A DNA stretch of 64,000 nt from Nocardioides zhouii (GTDB lineage Bacteria > Actinomycetota > Actinomycetes > Propionibacteriales > Nocardioidaceae). Both the position numbers and the translations under genes were made by a program. Location: positions 62,001-126,000 of the forward strand of contig NZ_SDWV01000003.1 of NCBI RefSeq assembly GCF_004137345.1, read 5' to 3'. Of the stretch, positions 23,901 to 31,533 are shown piece by piece (the first letter of the stretch is position 1; each line of letters opens with the position of its first letter). The notes beneath the pieces are model-generated. The model saw only the letters and a program-made list of their open reading frames with translations. It had not been told where the DNA came from and did no database searches.

Positions 23901-24662
23901 CATGGCGTGGAAGCCACCGTCGACGTGCACGATCTCGCCGGTCGTCGCCGGGAAGAAGTCGCTCAGCAGCGCGCACACGGCCTGCGCAGTGGGCGTGTGG
24001 TCGGTCTCGTCCCAGCCCAGCGGGGCGCGGTCCTTCCACGCCGACTCGAGGTCCCCGAAGCCCGGGATCGCCTTAGCGGCCAGGGTCTTGAGCGGCCCGG
24101 CCGAGACCAGGTTGCAGCGGATGCCCTCGGGACCGAGGTCACGAGCGACGTACCTACTGGTGTTTTCCAGGGCCGCCTTCGCGACGCCCATCCAGTCGTA
24201 CGCCGGCCACGCGGTGGTCGCGTCGAAGGTAAGCCCGACGATGGAGCCGCCGCGCTGCATCAGCGGACGGGTCGCCACGGCGAGCGACTTGAGGGAGAAG
24301 GCCGAGACATGCACGGCCTGGGCGACGTCCTCCCACGGTCCGGTCATGAACTTGCCGCCGAGCAGCGTCTCCGGGTTGCCGTACGCGATGGAGTGGACGA
24401 CGCCGTCGAGGCCGTCGACGTGCTCACGGACCTGGTCGGCGAGGCCGGCGAGGTGGTCGTCGTCGGTGACGTCGAGCTCGAGCACCGGCGCCTCCTGCGG
24501 CAGCCGCTTGGCGATCCGCTTGGTGATGTTGAGGGCGCGGCCGAAGTTGGAGATCAGCACCGTGGCGCCCTGCTCCTGCGCGACGCGTGCGGTGGCGAAG
24601 CCGATGGAGCTGTCCATCGTGACGCCGGCGACGAGGATGCGCTTGCCGTCGAGGATTCCCAT
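23892..24662 (-). CDS. fabI: Enoyl-[acyl-carrier-protein] reductase (NADH), InhA/FabI type
   Basis: Final reduction of the fatty-acid elongation cycle (trans-2-enoyl-ACP to acyl-ACP) with NADH. 256 aa. N-terminal nucleotide-binding segment ILVAGVTMDSSIGFATARVA; catalytic Tyr155 and Lys162 in YDWMGVAK (Y-x6-K spacing of FabI/InhA); VSAGPLKTLAAKAIPGF covers the substrate loop; the tail is EIVHVDGGFHAMGL. It is the second gene of a fabG-fabI pair separated by about 55 bp, the same order as mabA-inhA in mycobacteria. Confidence 0.93.
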   Translation of the reverse strand: MGILDGKRILVAGVTMDSSIGFATARVAQEQGATVLISNFGRALNITKRIAKRLPQEAPVLELDVTDDDHLAGLADQVREHVDGLDGVVHSIAYGNPETLLGGKFMTGPWEDVAQAVHVSAFSLKSLAVATRPLMQRGGSIVGLTFDATTAWPAYDWMGVAKAALENTSRYVARDLGPEGIRCNLVSAGPLKTLAAKAIPGFGDLESAWKDRAPLGWDETDHTPTAQAVCALLSDFFPATTGEIVHVDGGFHAMGL

Positions 24663-24716
24663 GTGTGTGTGCCTTCTCTCTGGGTCAGGGGCGAAGCGGA
24701 CGAAGCAGGGGTGGCG

Positions 24717-25442
24717 TCAGTGGCCCATGCCGAGGCCGCCGTCGACCGGGATGACGGCCCCGGTGACGTACGCGGCGCCGTCAGAGGCCAGCCAGGTGAC
24801 GGCCGAGGCGACCTCGGCCGGCGAGGCGTAGCGACCGAGCGGCACCTGCGTCTTGATGAGGGCCTTCTGGTCGTCGGTCAGCACGTCGGTCATGTCGGTC
24901 TCGACGAAGCCGGGGGCAACCACGTTGGTGGTGATTGAGCGGCTGCCGAGCTCGCGCGCCAGCGAGCGCGCCATCCCGACGAGCCCGGCCTTGGACGCGG
25001 CGTAGTTGACCTGGCCGGCGGAGCCGAGCAGGCCCACGACCGACGAGATGAAGATGATCCGGCCGCGGCGCAGCCGGAGCATGCCCTTGGCGGCGCGCTT
25101 GGCGAGGCGGAAGGTCCCGGTGAGGTTGGTGTCGATGACCGAGGACCAGTCGCCCTCGCTCATCCGGAGGATCAGCGTGTCCTTAGTGATCCCGGCGTTG
25201 GCAACGAGCACCTCGACCGGACCGTGCGCCTCCTCGACCTGCTTGAACGCCGCCTCGACGGCGTCCGGGTCGGTGATGTCGCACCGCACGTCGAGGGCGC
25301 CCTCGGGGGCACCGCCGTTGCGCGTGGTGACGGCGACCTTGTCGCCCTGGGCGATGAACGCCTCGGCGATCGCGCGGCCGATGCCGCGGTTGCCGCCGGT
25401 GACCAGGACGGAACGGGGCTCAGTGCTGGGAATCTCGCTCAC
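24717..25442 (-). CDS. fabG: 3-oxoacyl-[acyl-carrier-protein] reductase
   Basis: NADPH-dependent reduction of 3-oxoacyl-ACP in fatty-acid synthesis. 241-aa SDR. Cofactor motif VLVTGGNRGIGRAIA (13-27), NAG at 82-84, the catalytic Ser in FISSVVG, and Tyr147/Lys151 in NYAASKAGL; C-terminus PVDGGLGMGH. GTG 25442 is preceded by TAGCGT 8 nt upstream, consistent with a leaderless start. It heads the fabG-fabI operon. Confidence 0.92.
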   Translation of the reverse strand: MSEIPSTEPRSVLVTGGNRGIGRAIAEAFIAQGDKVAVTTRNGGAPEGALDVRCDITDPDAVEAAFKQVEEAHGPVEVLVANAGITKDTLILRMSEGDWSSVIDTNLTGTFRLAKRAAKGMLRLRRGRIIFISSVVGLLGSAGQVNYAASKAGLVGMARSLARELGSRSITTNVVAPGFVETDMTDVLTDDQKALIKTQVPLGRYASPAEVASAVTWLASDGAAYVTGAVIPVDGGLGMGH

Positions 25443-25450
25443 GCTCCACG

Positions 25451-25456
25451 ACGCTA
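25451..25456 (-). promoter_or_regulatory. -10 box of a leaderless promoter (fabG-fabI)
   Basis: TAGCGT on the minus strand, 8 nt before the GTG start of fabG. Confidence 0.42.
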
Positions 25457-25512
25457 GTGATTACCGAGGGGTACGACGAACTCGGCCGGGCCTCGACGTG
25501 GGCTGGGCTCGC

Positions 25513-25725
25513 TTACTCGTCCTCGAGCCGGAAGCCGACCTTCATGCCGACCTGGAAGTGCTCGACCACGCCGTCCTTGGCCTGGCCGCGCATCTGGGTG
25601 ACCTCGAACCAGTCGATGTGGCGCAGCGTCTGACCGGCACGCTCGATGCCGTTGCGGATCGCCTGGTCGATGCCGTCGGGCGACGTGCCGACGATCTCGG
25701 TGACGCGGTAGGTGCGGTTGGACAT
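25513..25725 (-). CDS. Dodecin (flavin-binding protein)
   Basis: 70-aa dodecin, a small protein forming dodecameric shells that store or sequester flavin (or CoA). The family sequence is almost complete: YRVTEIVGTSPDGIDQAIRNGIERAGQTLRHIDWFEVTQMRG, then VEHFQVGMKVGFRLED. Trp39 in HIDWFEV is the residue that stacks on flavin in characterised dodecins. Length is typical. ATG 25725 has GGAGGAGTAC just upstream. Divergent from the DUF3099 gene. Confidence 0.93.
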   Translation of the reverse strand: MSNRTYRVTEIVGTSPDGIDQAIRNGIERAGQTLRHIDWFEVTQMRGQAKDGVVEHFQVGMKVGFRLEDE

Positions 25726-25810
25726 GGCGTACTCCTCCTGCTGGGACGACCCGCTGGTGGCGGCTGCTCAAGGGCCGTCGCCGGCCCGTGTCTCGGCGAG
25801 CCTAGCGACG

Positions 25811-25816
25811 TACAGT
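25811..25816 (+). promoter_or_regulatory. -10 box of a leaderless promoter (DUF3099 gene)
   Basis: TACAGT ends 7 nt before ATG 25824. The GGAGGTC in the gap looks like a ribosome-binding site but sits too close to the ATG. Confidence 0.48.
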
Positions 25817-25823
25817 GGAGGTC

Positions 25824-26114
25824 ATGGCCAAGGCTGAGGCAGTACGCATCACCACTGCTCGCAGCAGTGCCGCCGACGACATGCGATCGCGCCAGGTGCG
25901 CTACGCCGTCTCGATGAGCATCCGCATGGTGTGCTTCTTCGCGGCCGTAATCGTCGGACCGGGTGTCTTCCGATGGATCCTGGTCGCGGCCGCCGTCTTC
26001 CTGCCGTTCTTCGCGGTGGTGATTGCCAACGCCGGAGACCAGCGCGACGACGGATTCCGTCTGCCGGACAGCCCCGGCGCCCATGAACTGACGGCCGGCG
26101 AGCCACAGGATTGA
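25824..26114 (+). CDS. DUF3099 family small membrane protein
   Basis: 96-aa actinobacterial membrane protein of unknown function. A basic N-terminus (AKAEAVRITTARSSAADDMRSRQVRYAVSMSIRMV) is followed by two adjacent helices (CFFAAVIVGPGVFRWILVAAAVFLPFFAVVIANA) and a short acidic tail. The sequence matches the DUF3099 pattern, in which the N-terminal ITTA and the double helix are conserved. ATG 25824 is preferred over GTG 25815 because the -10 box TACAGT places transcription start at that ATG. A 6C-type RNA lies directly downstream. Confidence 0.85.
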   Translation: MAKAEAVRITTARSSAADDMRSRQVRYAVSMSIRMVCFFAAVIVGPGVFRWILVAAAVFLPFFAVVIANAGDQRDDGFRLPDSPGAHELTAGEPQD

Positions 26115-26141
26115 CGAAAATTTGCCGAAAGCCCGTCCTCC

Positions 26142-26266
26142 TAAAGTTTGGTTTTCACCAACCGCCGTGGAATGATCTGGCTCGCGAGCGCAGCATCCCC
26201 CGTCTGTGCTCGCTTCTGAGGTGCCGGACAGCTTCCCCCCGTGGCTGTCCGGCACCTCTACTTATT
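26142..26266 (+). ncRNA. 6C RNA (actinobacterial small RNA with two C-loop hairpins)
   Basis: Two successive hairpins define it. The first pairs 26184-26192 with 26205-26213 and has five C in its loop. The second pairs 26218-26232 with 26244-26258 in a perfect 15-bp stem and has six C in its loop (26235-26240). The second stem is followed by a pyrimidine/T-rich run (TACTTATTT) and so acts as the terminator. Two hairpins with C-rich loops are the definition of the Rfam 6C motif; the M. tuberculosis homologue is B11, which pairs its C-loops with target mRNAs. The 5' end is approximate. It is about 70-145 bp downstream of the DUF3099 gene. Confidence 0.75.
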
Positions 26267-26308
26267 TGCTCTGTGCCCGACCCTCGAATCCTGCCTCCGG
26301 GAGGCCCC

Positions 26309-26527
26309 GTGACGGACACCTCGATGGGCCCGGAGCGAGCCGTCTGCTCGGCGAAGGGCTGCCAGGCGGACGCCGCGTGGGACCTGCAGTGGAACAACCC
26401 CAAGATCCACACCCCCGACCGCCGCAAGTCCTGGCTCGCGTGCGACGAGCACCGCACCTCGCTCTCTGACTTCCTCGGGGCGCGGGGGTTCCTCAAGGAC
26501 GTCGTGGGGTACTCCCCCGGGGCTTAG
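26309..26527 (+). CDS. Small zinc-ribbon-like conserved actinobacterial protein
   Basis: 72-aa soluble protein. Cys13 and Cys18 (CSAKGC) plus the CDEHR motif near residue 52 form a likely CxxxxC/CxxH metal site, with the conserved core ADAAWDLQWNNPKIHTPDRRKSWLACDEH. It is a recurring actinobacterial hypothetical protein of unknown function. GTG 26309 has GGGAGG 4-5 nt upstream, which decides the start. It lies about 45 bp after the 6C RNA terminator. Confidence 0.75.
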   Translation: MTDTSMGPERAVCSAKGCQADAAWDLQWNNPKIHTPDRRKSWLACDEHRTSLSDFLGARGFLKDVVGYSPGA

Positions 26528-26999
26528 GTCGCTCGCCCGCTTCTACACGACGAACAGGTACGCCAGCACGACGTACGTGGCGATCGGTGCGGCTATCGCC
26601 AGCACTCCCAGCACCAGCCCCGGGCGACACGTGCCGCGGTTGGAGGCCGTGCCGGTCCGGACCTGGGACGGGGCCGATGGAGCTGCAGGCGGTGGCTGTG
26701 ACGCCGGGCATGGGGTGATGGAGCGGGCAGTGTGCGCTTCGCCGTTGACAAGAAGTTCCGCCTTGGCATAGCACTACGGGTGGCGACGTCTGGAACCTCG
26801 TTAACTACATCGAGCCGACCCTGGATGCTCCGGAGGGCTTGTTGGTCTACTCCTTCGTCAGGGGCATCCTCAGCCCGCCGATGGTCCGGTGGACGAAAGT
26901 CGAGGCTCAAGCTGGGCCGCCGCGGGTCGACAATCAATCATGTACTTCGCCGCTGACATGCTGCCTCGTCAGTGTCAATAGACCTTCCGCATCGCATCC
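26528..26999. other. Gene-poor stretch with two start-less frames at the island's left edge
   Basis: No convincing intact gene. On the minus strand, 26543-26773 is an open frame of 76 codons with no ATG, GTG or TTG before its last quarter. It reads as a Pro-rich segment (SQPPPAAPSAPSQVRTG) followed by one membrane helix (PGLVLGVLAIAAPIATYVVLAYLFVV) and a stop, so it looks like the 3' remnant of a membrane-anchored protein gene. On the plus strand, near 26790-26900, a frame without a start encodes NLVNYIEPTLDAPEGLLVYS. Base composition drops from about 26740 onward. Confidence 0.4.
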
Positions 27000-27551
27000 T
27001 TACTTTTCCTGTCCATTCGATTCAGGTCGGCCCCGTTGCGCTAGAAATATCAGTCCGTAGAGCGCCGGTGCGAGCAATGTCAGGGCGACGCATACCCACT
27101 CCAGAGCAAGGCTGGTACCACTGAGGTCAGGTCCGAGGATGATCGCCGCTACCCCTGCGCCGAATAGCAGTACCGGAAGCGTGCCGTCCAAGAGGACGGC
27201 ACCCGCGCTCCTCGACAGCCACGACCGCTTGCCATGCTGCTCTTCCCACGAGTGCGCGTAGTCGCTTAGGGCCATCACCTCTGGCCAGACCGTTGTGCGC
27301 AAGTAGCTGCCGATTCGGTCGATTTGGAAGGACTCGCTCAACTGAAGAATGCACAGCACCAGGCCAAGCGGCGGCACTACCGTAAGCAGCCGTGCGTCGC
27401 CATCGCCGCCCAAGGCGAAGGAAAAGAGACCTGCGTAAGCGGCCAACGCAATACTGACGATGTTCTTCTGAGTTTGGCGCAGGTTAAGGATCTCGGCTCG
27501 GAGTGCGTCAAACTCGGCCAGTGCCGCACTGAACCGTCGCTCCATGGACAC
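27000..27551 (-). CDS. Four-helix membrane protein of unknown function
   Basis: 183 aa. An N-terminal amphipathic coil (FSAALAEFDALRAEILNLRQTQKN) is followed by helix pairs at about 30-47 and 55-70 (VVPPLGLVLCILQLSE). A soluble segment follows with IDRIGSYLRTTVWPEVMALSDYAHSWEEQ, then two more helices (LLDGTLPVLLFGAGVAAIIL; WVCVALTLLAPALYGLIFLA). The PP-x-x-x-VL...IxxIGxYLR...WE pattern recalls a family of small membrane proteins that I associate with accessory regions; no function is known to me. GTG 27551 has GGGGGA 5 nt upstream. It lies 15 bp downstream of the 502-aa gene on the same strand, so the two are surely cotranscribed. Confidence 0.7.
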   Translation of the reverse strand: MSMERRFSAALAEFDALRAEILNLRQTQKNIVSIALAAYAGLFSFALGGDGDARLLTVVPPLGLVLCILQLSESFQIDRIGSYLRTTVWPEVMALSDYAHSWEEQHGKRSWLSRSAGAVLLDGTLPVLLFGAGVAAIILGPDLSGTSLALEWVCVALTLLAPALYGLIFLAQRGRPESNGQEK

Positions 27552-27566
27552 GTGGGTCCCCCTGGA

Positions 27567-29075
27567 CTACATCTCGCCGCTTGGCAGGGTCTCTTGATCG
27601 ACTATTCGGATGTGGATCAGCTGTTGCGTCGCGCTACTTACAATCAACTCTGCCTGCAACTGCCGGACTTCCAGTTCCGCGCGGTCGACGTCGGCTCGCA
27701 ACGCACTAAGTGGATCGGGAACCCCTGGCGTCTTCAGGTCATCGATCTTCTTTTGCATCTCGAGCATGTCAAGTTCGGACTTTTTGCGGGCCAGCGCGGC
27801 GGCTCCGTCCGACGGCGGTAGAAGGGCCTTTGCCGTCTCCATCCCGCTTTTGAGTTCGGCTGGGATGGACGCAAGGGCCGCAGCGCGCTCGCCGCTGGCG
27901 TCCGTCCGCTCGACCTTGACGTTCTTCAAGAACCCTTCGTCATCGAACGCAACCGTAGTCTTGGAGTCGCCGTCAGGCTTCTCGCCACCGAAAATCCCCT
28001 GTCGACTTGGCCGCAGTGGAACTGTCGACTCAGTTCCGCGAACAAGGACGGCCTTCTGCACGCGACTCATCTGCGTCAACTTGAATGTCCCTTTAAGCTC
28101 CCCCGGTTCGGCCGCCCATGTGGTGAGCAGGGCCAGCCGGGACCGGCGATAAACGAGGTGCTCCTTGTTGAAGTCATCAGGAATCCCTATCGTCTCGTCG
28201 TTTGCATCTTTCGCGGGATCCGTGTCGAGGAAGTCGCAACTCACGATGACCCGAAGTTGGTCGAGCACCTTCCACCATCCGGGCTGATTCTGACCTGGAG
28301 CCACCGCCACGACGCTCAACAGGCCCGCTTCTGTGGGCAGTTGGCTGAGGCGCAACCGCCGATAGACCGTGGCGAGTGTGTGCGCGGTGGCGGGCCCGTT
28401 CAGCCATCGCAGGTATTTGGTCTCCGTCTCAGCCAACCTCGAGCGGACGATCCCGAGTGAACGCTCAAGCGCACGAAGCGCATCGGCTGACGGCACCGGC
28501 TCATGCACAACAGCTAGAGCTCGATCGGCGATCGCACGCTGCAGCAGCGCTTCGCCCCATCGAAGATCGGCGAGCAGCCGCGCATCGGTTGGGTGGCCTT
28601 TGACATAGTCAGCGTGCACTCCCAACTCTTCTGGCGTCGGCGAATGCCCGATCGCTGGCGCAGTGCGTGTGATCCCGAGTCGACCGCTGACCGCCAACGC
28701 CGCGAGCGCCGCTGCGGGCGCTGCAGCCGGGGCGACTAGCCCTAAGGCAACTGGTCCCAGGGTGTATGCCGCGAACGCGCCAATGCGGATTAGGGATTGG
28801 AGCTTGTCAGCGGTCTGGTCGTCGACTGCGGAATCTGCGGTCACCAGGCGACCGTCTGCATGCAATGTAACGTCAGCCGTCGTCTTCGCGCCGTCAGGCT
28901 TTGGAATTGTCAATGACCATGTTCGTGCCGGATCGGCAGTCACCTCGATTGCCACGGAAGCTGACCTGGAAATGACCGGCTCAAGCGAGATCAGTTTGTT
29001 GGTTACGGCCGTGACCGTCCCTGCGATCGTGACTTGAGTGAGAGGTAGCCGGTAGACAAGCTCCGTGTCGCCCAT
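27567..29075 (-). CDS. 502-aa protein of unknown function, island partner gene
   Basis: Not recognised. ATG 29075 is preferred because TTGGAG lies 5 nt upstream; the 34 codons of open frame before it look non-coding. The N-terminus has a beta-rich pattern (YRLPLTQVTIAGTVTAVTN, ASVAIEVTADPARTWSLTIP, TLHADGRLVTADSAVDDQTADKLQ). A hydrophobic Ala-rich stretch (AAYTLGPVALGLVAPAAAPAAALAALAV) follows at about 105-130, then a helical middle. A second beta region lies near 355-420, and a coiled coil (ELDMLEMQKKIDDLK; DRAELEVRQLQAELIV) at 430-490. No nuclease, ATPase or protease motif is visible. The hydrophobic stretch might insert in a membrane. Cotranscribed with the four-helix protein. Confidence 0.7.
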   Translation of the reverse strand: MGDTELVYRLPLTQVTIAGTVTAVTNKLISLEPVISRSASVAIEVTADPARTWSLTIPKPDGAKTTADVTLHADGRLVTADSAVDDQTADKLQSLIRIGAFAAYTLGPVALGLVAPAAAPAAALAALAVSGRLGITRTAPAIGHSPTPEELGVHADYVKGHPTDARLLADLRWGEALLQRAIADRALAVVHEPVPSADALRALERSLGIVRSRLAETETKYLRWLNGPATAHTLATVYRRLRLSQLPTEAGLLSVVAVAPGQNQPGWWKVLDQLRVIVSCDFLDTDPAKDANDETIGIPDDFNKEHLVYRRSRLALLTTWAAEPGELKGTFKLTQMSRVQKAVLVRGTESTVPLRPSRQGIFGGEKPDGDSKTTVAFDDEGFLKNVKVERTDASGERAAALASIPAELKSGMETAKALLPPSDGAAALARKKSELDMLEMQKKIDDLKTPGVPDPLSALRADVDRAELEVRQLQAELIVSSATQQLIHIRIVDQETLPSGEM

Positions 29076-29324
29076 TGAGTCTCCAAGCTTCTTAGGGCTT
29101 CGAACGGTGGCACCGTAATGACGTCTTGACAACCGTACGAATGGAACGGCTTGAACATGTCTAGACCGTGAGCGCAATTTCAGAACTTGTCGCTAAGCCT
29201 GCCCGCTTGCCGCAAATGATGGCTCGTCGGCAGAGTTGCACCAAATTCCATGAGCTAACAGCCGAGCAAGGCACCCGCAGTCCTCATGCGAAACCGAGAC
29301 TCCCTGCCGCCAGGCAGCCCGGCC
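29076..29324. other. Intergenic region between the island cassette and the glycerophosphotransferase gene
   Basis: Must contain the promoter of the 502-aa gene (minus strand); no clear -10/-35 pair is recognisable. Two small hairpins at its right end (29304-29317 and 29321-29332, the second covering the neighbouring stop codon) may end transcription of the gene at 29325. A short plus-strand frame from GTG 29168 runs to TAA 29335 and may be coding, but nothing else supports it. Confidence 0.35.
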
Positions 29325-30482
29325 TCAGGCCGTAATAGCGCTCGAGTCGCCGGCGAGCAGCTGATCCCGCAGCGCGGCCAACTCGGAGACCGCAGCCAGG
29401 AAGCGGACCGTGCTGTCGCCGACGTGGAGGTCGTCGAAGTAGTGGTGGCGCATGGCCAGCCGGTCGAGGTGATGCGTGTCGTGGTCGAGGCGGGAGCCGA
29501 GGAGCTCCGACAGCGACTCCAGGCTGGGCTCGTCGATGACGTCCGCGCAGCGGCTGATCGGGGCCAGCTGACGGAGCCAGTCGGGCTCGCCATGGGGATC
29601 GGTGATGAAGATCGGCTTGTCCGTGTGGAGGTAGAGCCAGTCGAGGCCCACCGAGGACACGTCGGTGATGAACGCGTCGCTGCCGGGCATCACCGCGAGG
29701 ATGTCGCCGGTCAGGACCTGCGTGTGGCCGGCGTCTGGTTCGAGACGCGCGGCCTCGTCGATCATCCGGAGGATGGCGCGGTGCGCGTCGGCGACGGCAG
29801 GGGTGAGGCTGGTCGTGACCTTGGGGTGGGGCTTGTAGACCAGTCGTACGTCGGGCACCTCGAGGATCGCCTGGACGATCGACTCCCCCAGCGTGTCGAC
29901 CGAGGTGTAGTCGTTGAAGTCGGCGTCGCCCTCCCACGTGGGGGCGTACATCACGGTTCGCCGCGGACTCGGCGCCAGGAGCGGCGTACGCGGCAGGTCG
30001 AGCTGCGGGCGGCCGATCCGCACCAGCCGTGTGGCGTCGAAGTCGATCAGGCCGGAGAGGTAGCGCTGGACCGCGGCGTCTCCCGCGACAAACACCCGGT
30101 CGTAGGCCTTGGCGTTGTTGCTCGCCATCGACTGCTTGTCGCTCTCGCCGTGGTTGATGTGGACGTGGAGCATGCGGGTGTCGACGAGGGACTCGAAGTT
30201 GAGCGCCTGGTTGTTGCAGTAGAGGACGACCTTCGCGTGGAGCTCGGCGTAGAGCTCGCTGAGGTCGGAGAACGTGGCAGCGGTGAACAACGGGAGGTCC
30301 GTACGCGCCGCGATCAGCGCCGCGGACTCGGGGTCGCGCACCACCAGGCCGACCGACTGGACGTCGTCCAGCACCTCGAGGACCTCCAGCCACTGGGTCA
30401 GCTGGTAGGTCAGGGAGGGGTCGCCTGCGAAGTAGGCGATCACGGACACGTCGTTCACGAACAGATTGTAGTCCGCGTGCAC
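29325..30482 (-). CDS. CDP-glycerol glycerophosphotransferase-like protein
   Basis: 385-aa enzyme of the TagB/TagF type (GT-B fold), which transfers polyol-phosphate units to cell-wall polymers or glycolipids at the cytoplasmic membrane face. Family motifs: HINHGESDKQS near residue 108 (the HG motif), VMYAPTWEGDADFNDYTS around 176-193, VYKPHPKVTT near 215, and the donor-binding segment SDAFITDVSSVGLDWLYLHTDKPIF near 268-292. It lacks the membrane tether and tandem domains of large TagF proteins. GTG 30482 begins one base after the moaA stop, so it is coupled to moaA although the pathways are unrelated. Confidence 0.85.
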   Translation of the reverse strand: MHADYNLFVNDVSVIAYFAGDPSLTYQLTQWLEVLEVLDDVQSVGLVVRDPESAALIAARTDLPLFTAATFSDLSELYAELHAKVVLYCNNQALNFESLVDTRMLHVHINHGESDKQSMASNNAKAYDRVFVAGDAAVQRYLSGLIDFDATRLVRIGRPQLDLPRTPLLAPSPRRTVMYAPTWEGDADFNDYTSVDTLGESIVQAILEVPDVRLVYKPHPKVTTSLTPAVADAHRAILRMIDEAARLEPDAGHTQVLTGDILAVMPGSDAFITDVSSVGLDWLYLHTDKPIFITDPHGEPDWLRQLAPISRCADVIDEPSLESLSELLGSRLDHDTHHLDRLAMRHHYFDDLHVGDSTVRFLAAVSELAALRDQLLAGDSSAITA

Positions 30483-30483
30483 C

Positions 30484-31473
30484 TCAGCCGCCGATTGCGG
30501 ACATCGGGCGATCAGGCTGGAGGAACGTCACGTCGTCGATGCCGTGGCCGGCACGCTTACCGAGCATCGCGACGACCCACCGATCGGCGATCTCCACGTC
30601 GGTCGCACCGGTCCGCAGCGCCGTACGCAGGTCGGACTCCTCGCGCGCGAAAAGGCAGTTGCGGATCTGGCCGTCGGCGGTGAGGCGTACGCGGTCGCAG
30701 TCGCCGCAGAACGGGCGGGTGACCGAGGCGATGATGCCCACGGTCGACGGTCCGCCGTCGACGTCGAACAGCTCGGCGGGCGCACTCCCCCGCGGCTCGC
30801 CGTGGGGCGTCAAGGTGAACTCGGCGGTCAGCTGCTCGAAGATCTCGTCGGCCGTCACCATCGCGGCGCGGCTCCAGTCGTGCTGGGCGTCGAGCGGCAT
30901 CTGCTCGATGAAGCGCAGCTCGTAGCCGTGGTCGACCGCCCAGTGCAGCAGCTCGGCCGCCTGGTCGGCGTTGGTGCCGCGCAGCAGCACCGCGTTCAGC
31001 TTGATCGGGCCGAGCCCGGCAGCCTTCGCCGCCTCGAGTCCCTCGACGACGTCCTTGAGCCGGTCGCGCCGGGTGATCGTGTGGAAGGTCTCCGGGCGGA
31101 CCGTGTCGATGCTGGCGTTGATCCGATCGAGGCCGGCGTCCTTGAGGGCCTGCGCGGTGCGGGTCAGGCCCAGGGCGTTCGTGGTCAGCGACGTCTCGAC
31201 GCCGAGCGCGTGCGTACGGGCGACGATGTCGACCAGCCCACGGCGCAGGAGCGGCTCTCCCCCGGTGAAACGCACCTCGGCGACCCCGAGGTGCTGCACA
31301 CCGATGGTGATCAGCCGGACGACCTCGTCGTCGGTCAGCGTCTGGTCGGTCGGCAGCCAGTCGAGGCCCTCGGCCGGCATGCAGTAGTTGCACCGCAGGT
31401 TGCACCGGTCGGTCAGCGAGACGCGCAGGTCCGTCGCCACGCGGCCGAAGCGGTCTGCCAGAGGTGTCGTCAC
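30484..31473 (-). CDS. moaA: GTP 3',8-cyclase (molybdenum cofactor synthesis)
   Basis: Radical-SAM enzyme for the first step of molybdopterin synthesis, acting with MoaC. 329 aa. The N-terminal Fe4S4-SAM cluster motif is C24-x3-C28-x2-C31 (TDRCNLRCNYCMP), with FTGGEPLLRRGL around 69-80. The C-terminal second-cluster Cys set is in PFCGDCDRVRLTADGQIRNCLF. The protein ends in the Gly-Gly needed for catalysis (MSAIGG). TAGGCT lies 7 nt before GTG 31473, indicating a leaderless start. No other moa gene is in this window. Confidence 0.95.
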   Translation of the reverse strand: MTTPLADRFGRVATDLRVSLTDRCNLRCNYCMPAEGLDWLPTDQTLTDDEVVRLITIGVQHLGVAEVRFTGGEPLLRRGLVDIVARTHALGVETSLTTNALGLTRTAQALKDAGLDRINASIDTVRPETFHTITRRDRLKDVVEGLEAAKAAGLGPIKLNAVLLRGTNADQAAELLHWAVDHGYELRFIEQMPLDAQHDWSRAAMVTADEIFEQLTAEFTLTPHGEPRGSAPAELFDVDGGPSTVGIIASVTRPFCGDCDRVRLTADGQIRNCLFAREESDLRTALRTGATDVEIADRWVVAMLGKRAGHGIDDVTFLQPDRPMSAIGG

Positions 31474-31480
31474 ACACCCC

Positions 31481-31486
31481 AGCCTA
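31481..31486 (-). promoter_or_regulatory. -10 box of a leaderless promoter (moaA)
   Basis: TAGGCT on the minus strand ends 7 nt before the GTG of moaA. Confidence 0.45.
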
Positions 31487-31521
31487 TCGGGGCGGCCCTC
31501 AGCGGCTCAGGTCGCGCCGGA

Positions 31522-31527
31522 TAACCT
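31522..31527 (+). promoter_or_regulatory. -10 box of a leaderless promoter (SURF1 gene)
   Basis: TAACCT lies 6 nt before GTG 31534 and 3 nt before GTG 31531. Spacing in this genome favours 31534. Confidence 0.45.
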
Positions 31528-31533
31528 CGGGTG

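Larger units (their letters stand above)
26740..29300. mobile_element. Lower-GC genomic island (two-gene cassette)
   Basis: Composition differs visibly from the flanks: by hand count the lines starting at 27421 and 29161 are about 52-53% GC, against about 72% in the line at 30001. It carries the two unrecognised genes at 27000 and 27567, with fragmentary frames at the left edge. A 55-codon frame at 29168-29335 (+), starting VSAISELVAKPARLPQ, lies at the right edge. No integrase, transposase, tRNA or flanking direct repeat is seen, so the mechanism of entry is unknown and the borders are approximate. Confidence 0.5.

Noticed and set aside
31474-31530. Molybdenum-cofactor riboswitch upstream of moaA
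   Set aside because: Only 57 bp separate moaA from SURF1, and the -10 box is 7 nt from the start, leaving no leader for a riboswitch.
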